The notes beneath the pieces are model-generated. The model did not search any database. It was given only the letters and a program-made list of their open reading frames with translations, and was not told where the DNA came from. This document shows, piece after piece, positions 14,701 through 20,639 of a DNA stretch of 22,326 nucleotides (within the stretch, counting starts at the first letter, position 1; each line of letters begins with the position of its first letter). Source of the DNA: a virus; IMG/VR virus record IMGVR_UViG_3300042465_010132, positions 1-22,326 of that record. One strand, given 5' to 3'. A program made the position numbers and the translations under genes.

Positions 14701-15498
14701 CTTCATCCCCATAAGGAATTGTGCGGCGTCATAAGTCTCGACAACCATCGTCCGAGCTTCAAGCGTCTTACGAACTTCCTCTGGTGCAGTGCGAATGACC
14801 GCAACAGCAAAAGCAATAACCTCTTCTGCCGAGTCCGCAGCCAAAGTGAAGTTTTGTGGGCCTCCGCTCAGCACCTGCAGAAGCTGCACAGCTTCACTCT
14901 CACGCCCACACAAGAGCATTTTTTCTGTGAGCGCAGGCTTAAAACTCCCGCTATAGCACTCCCAAAACTCATCCGTACTAAGTGCGCCGTTACGAGGCGC
15001 CTTTTCAAGAATGTTCCTCGCGTATCGAGCAGCCACAGCGGGCTTCTCTTCAAGCCAGTTCGCTAGGACAGTACCATCGATGAAGTGAATCTCTCGCCAT
15101 TTCCCTTCAGCGTTTCGGTCAGCTAACCAAGTGACCAAAGTTTCCTGTGGTGTATCCCAGGAGTGTAGATTAAGCATCACGAAGGCATTCTCGGTCATTA
15201 CATGTTCCGGTGTCTTCAATGTACGCTTATCGTAATCGCTTTGTGCCTTAGTCTTGCCAGCTGATGTTGTACCGAACTCCCATTTGGATTTACCGGCTGG
15301 AACCCTAGAAACGGCCTTTGTTGTCTCTAAGTCGCCATCAAAACCTCGCAAGGTTCCTGAGCTTTGACCTGGAAACCTAAAGTTATTTACATCCGCGACG
15401 GTCGCACGAATAAGGTTGCCGACAAGGTCTACGAAGAGCTCGCGGGCATCAGTCCGGCGACTCCAGGTCTTCAGGTCTTCGTCGGTAATCCATTTCAT
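11734..15498 (-). CDS. Giant 1254-aa protein, nuclease-like N-terminus plus long helical region, putative anti-phage effector
   Basis: I know this as a widespread but unnamed family. Residues 1-165 form a module with G52-F-D54-G, then 'VPAGKSKWE74FG' and 'K84AQSDYDKRT'. The D...E...K set resembles a PD-(D/E)xK nuclease, followed by 'VTWLADRN..GKWREIHFIDGTVLANWL', a strand-helix pattern. Residues 195-350 read like an NTPase fold whose P-loop position is 'LAADSAEEVIAF', so ATP binding is probably lost. The remaining 900 residues look like an alpha-solenoid (repeated L/A-rich helical pairs) suitable for sensing a large ligand. The start is the ATG at 15496-15498 with AGGAAG 8 bases upstream. It is alone, bracketed by direct repeats, in a tRNA-linked island. 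All this fits a single-gene defence system, but the function is inferred. Confidence 0.7.
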   Translation of the reverse strand: MKWITDEDLKTWSRRTDARELFVDLVGNLIRATVADVNNFRFPGQSSGTLRGFDGDLETTKAVSRVPAGKSKWEFGTTSAGKTKAQSDYDKRTLKTPEHVMTENAFVMLNLHSWDTPQETLVTWLADRNAEGKWREIHFIDGTVLANWLEEKPAVAARYARNILEKAPRNGALSTDEFWECYSGSFKPALTEKMLLCGRESEAVQLLQVLSGGPQNFTLAADSAEEVIAFAVAVIRTAPEEVRKTLEARTMVVETYDAAQFLMGMKDMTFLVWKEAEKLAGPLGQKGPTLTAATGQQRKRQGLPLLKRPTASAMAEAMESMNIDRQDGYVLAQKCGRSLTILRRLHPSAGIEANAEWAHLAVQLKPALLAGGWSTDSELDKTVVASLAGGTDYVAVEAQIRQTLNMSDPPFDMVEQVWQVRAAVDAFQHYGHLIDENDLQRLKAAAIRVLGHEVAKPSTEEKFSFSYRAPADYSSWLRDGLAYTLMLFAAMPDVGGLQLSGTTPQRYVDDVIRSLPNFAHNHRWILPILPQLTAVAEAAPIPFLEALEKSLEGQADDALGLFQESNNNNYFFNNDSPHIYVLWALEVLAWDPKLLLRVTFVLGKLAAIDPNKESKNGNRPLSSLRTIFLAWSPNTNADLKRRFLAIDHLISGLPDVAWELLLLLMPRTHDISEPTARPKLRDTESLEPEEITFGLVWEAETRALNRVIELAHQEEQRVTILVDHLDNLQPQNRERLIDLFEVNLKLYSKPEGSVLWHKIRDFTAHQEAFQDTDWSLKGAELARLKQLVDIYRPSDLVAQVRHLFDAWTPHLGGNLNTMLEDAEVIRIAELRRVHAELGIPGLLRLATTVNMPRQMGQAFDALELPFNDAANLIFSLMDAGGECYGLACLISGSLRRRDGEAWVSYFTEFVIPRCKSLKDLAWLLANWSNDVETWAFVQSLGQEFADIYWREVGSLPWNVPTENLQEAIAELRRVGHSLKVIMSLHKRVEDLASQTLLYLLDESLAEIASQRDASSMLSYAVSGVFTTLAGRDDVALVEVAKREYSYLPLIEGSVKGLSIHALLAKEAAEYVSIIESVFVSKNEERNPNPSEAEQTRARLSYRLLKSFHIIPGDQDGIIDEPTLFSWVLEVRRLTAASGRGDIADEFLGQLLAHSNPNLVNGAWPPPEVSSVIEQIASEILENGIKIERNNMRGVYSKGYFEGGEQERTLASCYRQWAQQSASPRTVAMLECIADGWDESARQADIAAEIKKLKR

Positions 15499-15501
15499 GT
15501 T

Positions 15502-15631
15502 TCATTCTTCCTGCTGTTGATGATGATGCAGTCCGTAGCCCTGTTCAAACAACCGGCTAATGCCTTCGTGGCGCAGATCGTGAATTTAGATCGTTAATCC
15601 CAGCCAGAACAAACAGCAGCTCAAATCGCCC
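15502..15631 (-). pseudogene. Remnant of a second tyrosine integrase
   Basis: In one frame 'GINDLN' (about 15583-15601) is followed, after a frameshift, by 'HDLRHEGISRLFEQGYGL' (ending at 15502). This is the catalytic H-x-x-R block of phage/ICE integrases, normally read as 'DL.FHDLRHEAISRLFERG'. The C-terminal GH and Tyr motifs are gone: the frame runs into 'HHHQQQEE' and stops. The remnant ends 4 bases before the start of the large gene, and its last codons contain that gene's ribosome-binding site. It is evidence for an older integration event at this site. Confidence 0.75.
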
Positions 15632-15872
15632 TTACACTACCTCCATGATAAGGAAATATCCGTTCGTCAGGTCGATTTTGTGCTTGAATAATTCAAAGTA
15701 ACTTCCCCAGTAAGGGTACGGCTTGATGATGGCGAAGCTTTTCTTGAGGGTCTTTGCGATCTCAAATCAGGATAGTACGTTCGGCTTCGTTCAGATCCGC
15801 CCAGCTCAGGCCAGTGGCAATTGAGATGTGCTGCCAAATATGGTCATCAGCGCTTGGGATAAAATTTAGCAA
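15632..15872 (-). pseudogene. Two overlapping decayed coding frames of unknown origin
   Basis: One frame (15762-15872, TTG start with AAAGG upstream) encodes a 36-residue peptide containing 'DDHIWQHISIATGLSWADLN'. The other (15632-15766), shifted by one frame and overlapping by 5 bases, encodes 44 residues including 'FAIIKPYPYWGSYFELFKH'. Both compositions look like real protein rather than random translation. They read best as one broken gene, or a tiny gene plus a fragment. I do not recognise the product. From 15873 to 16119 I see no gene. Confidence 0.4.
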
Positions 15873-16119
15873 ACATAGCCTTTATTTGTCCGCTTTGGCC
15901 GAGGAGCGGAAGAGTTGCTGAAGGATTGAGTGTCTGCAACCGTGAATGCTGCGGACGCTCGACAGGGAGAAATCATCACGTCTGAGAGGCTGCTTCTGGA
16001 CGACTGTGGCCTGTCGCTTAGTTTAACCAGATCCACCTCAGTCGAGCATTACCCTCCTAATTAGTACGCGCAGTGGCATAGTCCGATACGTTTGAGCGGA
16101 TATTCGCATTTAGCAAAAT

Positions 16120-16161
16120 GAAGGGTAAGACTTAGCCAAGCCAAACGATCATGGCCACCTG
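16120..16161 (+). repeat. Right copy of the long imperfect direct repeat
   Basis: This is the partner of 11437-11477; the perfect core is at 16132-16148. Its last bases run into a 10-bp hairpin (16151-16174). Confidence 0.75.
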
Positions 16162-16199
16162 ATGAGGTGGCCATATCATAAAAAAGGGGCCAAGGCCCC
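16151..16199 (-). terminator. Terminator of the 106-aa gene, with an adjacent second hairpin
   Basis: On the minus strand a GGGGCC/GGCCCC hairpin (16186-16199) is followed directly by TTTTTT (16180-16185), 6 bases beyond the stop of the 106-residue gene. Next comes a perfect 10-bp stem ATGGCCACCT/AGGTGGCCAT (16151-16174) with loop GATG. Confidence 0.75.
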
Positions 16200-16204
16200 A
16201 AGGT

Positions 16205-16525
16205 TTAGACTATTTCAATCCCAACGTAGCGGGCGTAATCGCCTCCTGAAGGGTCAACAAACAAAGTGCTACGCTTAGGCGCTGTGATCACGATGACGCT
16301 CCGTAGGCCGTTTTTGCTACCGCCCTTACCCGCCATCCAGTCATGCGAAGCAAGCAGCGACTCGGTAAAAGCATCGTATTCTCTACTACTCAGCTCCTTT
16401 TTAAGCTCTACCCTTACCTGCTCTGCTCTACCTTCTTCTAGCTCATAGCGCGCTTGCTCATGCACGTCGCTAAGGCTGTATGGCTTACGGGAAAAATATA
16501 TATTTGAAAATGTATTGGCGTTCAT
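16205..16525 (-). CDS. Unknown 106-aa island protein
   Basis: The sequence divides into a polar helical half (residues 15-55, 'YSLSDVHEQARYELEEGRAEQVRVELKKELSSREYDAF') and a strand-rich end 'GLRSVIVITAPKRSTLFVDPSGGDYARYVGIEI'. The second half is the kind of short conserved tail I have seen in prophage and plasmid hypothetical proteins, but I cannot name it. There is no membrane segment. The ATG is at 16523-16525 with a weak AGAG upstream. It has its own terminator and an upstream inverted repeat (ATAGAT/ATCTAT, 16594-16614), so it is a single-gene unit. It is the last gene before the attachment site, where excisionase or accessory genes often sit. Confidence 0.6.
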   Translation of the reverse strand: MNANTFSNIYFSRKPYSLSDVHEQARYELEEGRAEQVRVELKKELSSREYDAFTESLLASHDWMAGKGGSKNGLRSVIVITAPKRSTLFVDPSGGDYARYVGIEIV

Positions 16526-16619
16526 TTTGCGGCTCTAGTTCGGTTTGGAATGAACACACATTCGCTCTGTTTAGCCGTCTAAGCAACTCATTAATAGATA
16601 AAAACTTCATCTATTTTTA

Positions 16620-16691
16620 GTTCCGCAAAGTGATTTTCACCCTATATAGAATAAGGGCTGACAAGATGGCATTCCCCCCGTTTTGCGGAAC
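16620..16691. repeat. 10-bp inverted repeat pair near the attachment site
   Basis: GTTCCGCAAA (16620-16629) and its exact complement TTTGCGGAAC (16682-16691) are 52 bases apart, just left of the tRNA fragment. Spaced inverted sites beside an att core could bind recombinase arms or an excisionase. A partial TTTTGCGG also occurs at 16526-16531. Confidence 0.45.
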
Positions 16692-16734
16692 AGTAAACCA
16701 TCATAAAGCCTTGCAAATACTGGCTTTAACACCA

Positions 16735-16788
16735 GACTTAAAATCCCTCGCTTATGGCGTATCGGTTCAAGTCCGATCCCGGGCACCA
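16735..16788 (+). other. 3' fragment of tRNA-Leu(UAA): attachment site (att) at the island end
   Basis: The sequence from the anticodon loop onward is a perfect tRNA-Leu: loop CTTAAAA with anticodon TAA (16737-16743), stem TCCCT, long variable arm CGCTTATGGCG, T-arm ATCGG-TTCAAGT-CCGAT, acceptor CCGGGC, discriminator A and CCA (16786-16788). The 5' half is absent: the bases before 16735 do not pair with the anticodon stem and no D-arm exists. So identity begins in the anticodon arm, the usual crossover region for tRNA-targeting integrases. The gene itself is not functional here. Confidence 0.88.
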
Positions 16789-16803
16789 CAGCAAAATATT
16801 AAG

Positions 16804-16840
16804 CCCGCATCCTCACGGATTAGCGGGTTTTTTGTTTTTT
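16804..16840 (+). terminator. Rho-independent terminator after the tRNA fragment
   Basis: The stem CCCGC/GCGGG (16804-16808, 16823-16827) with inner ATCC/GGAT is followed by TTTTTTGTTTTTT. It would have ended the original tRNA-Leu transcript and marks the start of host sequence. Confidence 0.85.
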
Positions 16841-16851
16841 AGGCTCGGCGT

Positions 16852-17596
16852 TTACTTCCCAGCTGCTAAATCAATAAATGCTCCCGTTGCATAAGATGCC
16901 TCATCGGACAAGCCACATAATGGCATGGGCCCCCTCTAAGGCGGTGCCACCGCGCTGCATGGGGATAGTAGATTTAAGACAATCTGCCCTCCCTGCCTCA
17001 CCGCCGTCTGCATGAATATCGGTGTAGATAAAAGCTGGCCTGACAGCATTGACACGAATAGCTTCACTGATGACTTCTTTGGATAAGCCAAAGGTCAGGG
17101 TATCAATGGCACCTTTCGAAGCTGCATAATCCACGTATCCCCCCGCCGAGCCAAGGCACGATGCCGCGGATGAGACATTAACAATCGCCCCGCCGCTGCC
17201 ACTATAACGATTAGACATCCGCTTGACGGCTTCTTTAGCGCATAAAAAATAGGGAATCACATTGCTGGCAAAAATGCGATTTAAACGAGCGCCATCCATT
17301 TCATCCACTCGCATTTGTTGCTCTAAAATATCTGCGTTGTTAACCAGAGCCGTAATAGGGCCAAACTGCTCGTCAAAGATTTGAAATAGGCGCTGCACTT
17401 CGGCCTCAAGCGATACATCCGCAGCCACAGCAATGGCAACGCCACCTGAGGCGGTGATCTCATCCGCAACACTTTGAACCGCAGCGTGGTTTTTTAAGCA
17501 ATTTACGCAAACAGCATAGCCACGCGTGGCAGCCAATTTGGCGGTCGCGGCACCAATGCCTTGGCTAGCACCGGTAATAACGATCACTTTATTCAT
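16852..17596 (-). pseudogene. Short-chain dehydrogenase (YgfF-like), frameshifted near the 3' end
   Basis: An NAD(P)-dependent SDR: TGASQGIG (8-15) binds the cofactor, S142/S143 and Y157-x3-K161 form the catalytic set, and long stretches resemble E. coli YgfF ('GYVDYAASKGAIDTLT', 'IPMQRGG'). The first frame stops at 16901 after 'AIMWLVR'. The next frame continues with exactly the expected family ending, 'DEASYATGAFIDLAAGK', to 16852. So one extra base near 16911-16914 disrupts the last 18 or so residues. The dinucleotide-stabilising NNAG is NNAD here (D89), also unusual. A 231-residue product could still be made, lacking the terminal strand. The ATG at 17594-17596 has GAGAAGAG upstream and lies 21 bases after the acetyltransferase gene, so they share an operon. 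A sequencing error is the alternative to true decay. Confidence 0.8.
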
Positions 17597-17617
17597 CTCT
17601 TCTCAATGTGATTAAAC

Positions 17618-18259
17618 TTAAGCGCGCACCACCGCCGCCAAAGCTTCAATATCCCCCGCCATAATCTCAGCTAAATGCTGGCTAATGATTTCCACCGGCC
17701 AATCCCACCAAGCTATTTCTTCTAATCTTGCCACTTGATCTAGGGTAAAGCGATGCTTAATAAGCTTTGCTGGATTACCACCAGCAACGGTGTAGGCAGG
17801 GATATCACAAGTAACAACAGATCGAGCAGAAATCACTGCACCATGGCCAATTTTAACGCCGGGCATAATTAATGCATCAAAACCTATCCAGACATCATGA
17901 CCAATAATGGTATCGCCTTTGTATGGAAAGTCAGAGAGTGGAGGGGCGTTCTTTTCCCAGCCATTGCCAAATACTTGAAAGGGATAGGTTGAAATACCAG
18001 AAAGCTTATGATTGGCACCATTCATTATAAATTTTACCCCCTTAGCTATGGCGCAAAATTTACCAATGATTAATTTATCGCCTATAAAGGGGTAGTGGTA
18101 AAGCACATTGCGTTCGAAGTTTTCTGAATCTTCTGGGTCATCGTAATAGCTGTAGTCACCAATGATGATATTTGGATTAGCCACGGTGTTTTTAATAAAA
18201 CAGACCTGAGGAAAGCCATCCTTAGGGTGAGGGTTATCTGGACTTGGGCCGATGGTCAT
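17618..18259 (-). CDS. Vat-family streptogramin A O-acetyltransferase (xenobiotic acetyltransferase)
   Basis: A 213-residue left-handed beta-helix enzyme. Resemblance to VatD is strong: 'IIIGDYSYYDDPEDSENF', 'LYHYPFIGDKLIIGKFC', 'FIMNGANH84KLSG' with the catalytic His, 'YPFQVFGNGWEK', 'GDTIIGHDVWIGFDALIMPGVKIGHGA' and 'AGGNPAKLIKHRF'. Vat enzymes transfer acetyl from acetyl-CoA to the hydroxyl of streptogramin A antibiotics. Close CatB-type relatives acetylate chloramphenicol, and environmental homologues may act on other substrates, so resistance is not proven. All hexapeptide turns seem intact and the length is normal. The start is the ATG at 18257-18259 with AGGAG upstream. It is the first gene of an operon with the SDR and diverges from the chemoreceptor. 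It lies outside the island and looks chromosomal. Confidence 0.87.
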   Translation of the reverse strand: MTIGPSPDNPHPKDGFPQVCFIKNTVANPNIIIGDYSYYDDPEDSENFERNVLYHYPFIGDKLIIGKFCAIAKGVKFIMNGANHKLSGISTYPFQVFGNGWEKNAPPLSDFPYKGDTIIGHDVWIGFDALIMPGVKIGHGAVISARSVVTCDIPAYTVAGGNPAKLIKHRFTLDQVARLEEIAWWDWPVEIISQHLAEIMAGDIEALAAVVRA

Positions 18260-18380
18260 GATGACTCCTGCTACAGTTTAATTAACAAGATAAAGGGTGG
18301 CTGCAATTTAGATTATTTTCAAGAGGGCATACTCCAAACACACCAATAAGAAGTGCCTAGACAAGAGTACTTATTTGGCC

Positions 18381-18412
18381 TAAATTGTAATTAATACCTA
18401 AGCCACAATTTA
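18381..18412. promoter_or_regulatory. 8-bp inverted repeat in the divergent vat-like/chemoreceptor control region
   Basis: TAAATTGT (18381-18388) and ACAATTTA (18405-18412) are exact complements with a 16-base spacer. They lie midway between the acetyltransferase (start 18259) and the chemoreceptor (start 18489). This fits an operator for a dimeric regulator. No regulator gene is adjacent and promoters on either side are not clear. Confidence 0.4.
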
Positions 18413-18488
18413 AATGCATAAGCATATCCTAATAACATTATTAAAAGAGGATAATTCGGATTAATTCTCTTTACTTTTAGGTCAATGT

Positions 18489-20366
18489 ATGAAATCAATT
18501 AGAAGTAAAATCACGCTATTAATCGCTTTGTCGATGCTTTTTGCAACAATCAGCATCACCCTGATTACTTGCTTTAACATCCGCAATCACACCTACGCCG
18601 AAGCCGAGCGAGAGGTAGATTTGGTTGTCGCAGGCCAATCGGCAATGATCAGCCAGTGGCTTAATGCACGTAAGCGCGTTGTTAAATCTGCACTGCGCCA
18701 TAGCGGTGAAGAGAACGTCAGCCTTTATTTGCAACAGCTTGCAGATGCGGGTGGCTATAGCCTGATGTTTGAAGGCGATGGCACAAACAAAACGATGATG
18801 TATTCAGTACCCGGCCAAAGTAAACCGAGCCCTGAGTATGATCCAGCAGCACGCCCTTGGTATATTCAGGCAAAATCAGCCAATGATGTGATTCTTTCAG
18901 AGCCTTACCACGATGCCGCCCTGAATGAATTGGTCATCACTTTGGCACAAAAAGTCGGTGGTCAAGAGAAAGTAATTGGTGGCGATATTTTAATTGGCGA
19001 CTTGGTGAAATCTACTCTTGCCATCAAGCTGGCAGGCAATGGCCATGTATTTTTAATGACCAAAGAAGGTAAAGTCATTGCTTATCCTAAGTCAGGATTT
19101 GAGCTTAAGCCCATTACTGAGTTAATCCCAAGCTTAGACAGCCAGCACTTATCAGCACTTTTAAATAAAGGAAGTGCCAGTCAAGTAGAAATTGCAGGTG
19201 AGCCATTTTTAATCAAGCTTTCCCCAATTGCGGGTAGTGACTGGATACTAGGTGTTGCCCTAGATAAGGCTGAAATTGATGCGCCGCTTATTCGCTTGAT
19301 TATGATCATTATTGCCGCCGTTGTATTAGTCTTAATTATCGTACTTACATTCTGTACCACTTATTTAGTTCGCTTATTGGCGGGCTTATTACAGATTCGC
19401 GATGCCATGCTGGATATATCCAAGGGCGAAGCCGATTTAACTCAGCGCATCCCAAGTACTGGTAACGATGAGGTGGCTGAAACCGCACAGGCGTTTAACC
19501 TGTTTATTGAGCGCTTAAATATTTTATTTAAAGAATTACGCCGTGAAGCCATTGAGCTAACCGGAGGGGTAAGTACAGTTAATCACTCAGTACTAAAACT
19601 TGCAGATGATTCACACATGCTGGCCGATATTTCTAGCTCTAATGCCGCAGCCATCGAAGAAGTGAGCGTCAGCATCTCGCATATTGCCGAAGCCGCGCGC
19701 GAAACCGACAATCTAGTGAAAGACGCGGCAAAAGCTTCGCTGCATGGTAGCGAAAACGTGCTTAAAATCAGCACAGAAATGGAGCACACGCGCCAATCAG
19801 TCAATGATTTATCTAGCCTACTGGTATCACTAGAGCATCGCTCCCAAGATATTAGCAAAATCACCAATGTGATTCGCGAAATTGCCGACCAAACCAATCT
19901 ACTGGCACTGAATGCTGCGATTGAAGCGGCACGAGCTGGTGAGCAAGGCCGCGGCTTTGCCGTAGTGGCTGATGAAGTGCGCAAGCTAGCTGAGCGCACG
20001 GGCAAGGCCACCATGGAGATCAGCCAGATGATTGGCGATATCCTTAGCGAAACAGGCCTTGCTGTTAGCAATATGCAAACCACGGTAAAGGCCGTAGATG
20101 TAAGTAGCGCACTCACCCAAACTGCTAGCGAGCACATGCTGTTGATTGGCCATTCGATGAAACAAGTAACCGAAAGAATCGGTGAGATTGCGCTATCTAC
20201 TAGTGAGCAGCAAAACGCTACCACCGCCATGGCGCAAAGCACAGAATCGATTAATGGCCAAATTCTTGATTCTGATGCGGCCCTGCAATTCTCTATGAAA
20301 ACGCTAAAAATGCTCGATGAATTAGCTAAAAATATGCAGGATACTTTTAATCGCTTTAAAATTTAA
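18489..20366 (+). CDS. Methyl-accepting chemotaxis protein with dCache sensor
   Basis: A 625-residue chemoreceptor. The first membrane helix is at about 8-29, followed by a periplasmic double-Cache domain at about 35-262 ('ARPWYIQAK' and '[20 protein letters not shown]' are typical of Cache domains that bind amino acids or small acids). The second membrane helix is at about 264-292, HAMP at 292-345, and the methyl-accepting signalling domain runs to the end. The conserved hairpin tip is '[41 protein letters not shown]'-like at about 465-505; it contacts CheA and CheW. There is no C-terminal CheR/CheB-binding pentapeptide (the end is NRFKI). The ATG at 18489 has TAGGT upstream and is followed by a clear membrane helix. 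The ligand is unknown. Its own terminator shows a single-gene unit. Confidence 0.93.
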   Translation: MKSIRSKITLLIALSMLFATISITLITCFNIRNHTYAEAEREVDLVVAGQSAMISQWLNARKRVVKSALRHSGEENVSLYLQQLADAGGYSLMFEGDGTNKTMMYSVPGQSKPSPEYDPAARPWYIQAKSANDVILSEPYHDAALNELVITLAQKVGGQEKVIGGDILIGDLVKSTLAIKLAGNGHVFLMTKEGKVIAYPKSGFELKPITELIPSLDSQHLSALLNKGSASQVEIAGEPFLIKLSPIAGSDWILGVALDKAEIDAPLIRLIMIIIAAVVLVLIIVLTFCTTYLVRLLAGLLQIRDAMLDISKGEADLTQRIPSTGNDEVAETAQAFNLFIERLNILFKELRREAIELTGGVSTVNHSVLKLADDSHMLADISSSNAAAIEEVSVSISHIAEAARETDNLVKDAAKASLHGSENVLKISTEMEHTRQSVNDLSSLLVSLEHRSQDISKITNVIREIADQTNLLALNAAIEAARAGEQGRGFAVVADEVRKLAERTGKATMEISQMIGDILSETGLAVSNMQTTVKAVDVSSALTQTASEHMLLIGHSMKQVTERIGEIALSTSEQQNATTAMAQSTESINGQILDSDAALQFSMKTLKMLDELAKNMQDTFNRFKI

Positions 20367-20384
20367 TTAATTGTGTTTACTCAC

Positions 20385-20413
20385 GCGCTGCCCTGCTGGG
20401 TGGCGCTTTTTTT
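20385..20413 (+). terminator. Rho-independent terminator of the chemoreceptor gene
   Basis: GCGCTGCCC and GGGTGGCGC form a 9-bp stem (two G-U pairs) with loop TGCT, followed by TTTTTTT. Confidence 0.9.
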
Positions 20414-20575
20414 GGACATAATTATGCCAATGAGTTAATTGTGCCGATTCACTTATCCTCGCTTGTATTATTTTAAACAAAAAACAAACGACGTAAGGGA
20501 ATCCCCAGTAGTAAGATCTTCATTTAGCTCTTATCCTCCCCCCCTAAATCATTCCGCATTCAAAGCCCCTTTCTA

Positions 20576-20604
20576 TTCACTAGAAATCGGCTGCGCGTTA
20601 TTAT
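20576..20604 (+). promoter_or_regulatory. Predicted sigma-70 promoter of sstT
   Basis: TTCACT (20576-20581), a 17-base spacer and TATTAT (20599-20604, 5 of 6 matches) lie 35 bases before the sstT start. The rest of the 226-base gap from 20414 shows nothing else I can support. Confidence 0.55.
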
Positions 20605-20639
20605 TAAATAATGCCATATAGATAACAAAAGGAAATTCA

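Larger units (their letters stand above)
1..16788. mobile_element. Integrated phage-like element or genomic island, right end at tRNA-Leu
   Basis: Everything left of the tRNA-Leu fragment looks foreign: a minus-strand phage packaging and lysis operon, a tyrosine recombinase, a repeat-rich gene-free stretch, a large accessory gene, an integrase wreck and a small unknown gene. The element ends at the 3' half of a tRNA-Leu(UAA) gene (16735-16788), the standard scar of integration into the 3' part of a tRNA. The left end and the reconstituted tRNA are outside the window. Two recombinases, one intact (9753-10757) and one broken (15502-15631), suggest that two elements, or an element inside an older one, share this site. 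Which recombinase made the tRNA junction cannot be settled from sequence alone. Confidence 0.75.

Noticed and set aside
15252-15278. G-T-T-S-A-G-K-T in the giant protein (residues 76-83) matches the Walker A consensus.
   Set aside because: It directly follows the conserved 'S-x-W-E-F-G' strand of the nuclease-like module, and the neighbouring 'KAQSDYDKRT' fits that module. No Walker B follows at a suitable distance. I treat the match as chance.
18381-18412. A flagellar sigma-28 promoter for the chemoreceptor (TAAA and GCC elements present).
   Set aside because: The spacer is 17 rather than about 15 bases and the second element (GCCACAAT) deviates from GCCGATAA.
19583-20242. A 219-codon frame antisense to the chemoreceptor signalling domain.
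   Set aside because: Long antisense frames are common opposite Ala/Glu-rich coiled-coil genes. It is Ser/Ala-rich with no start signal.
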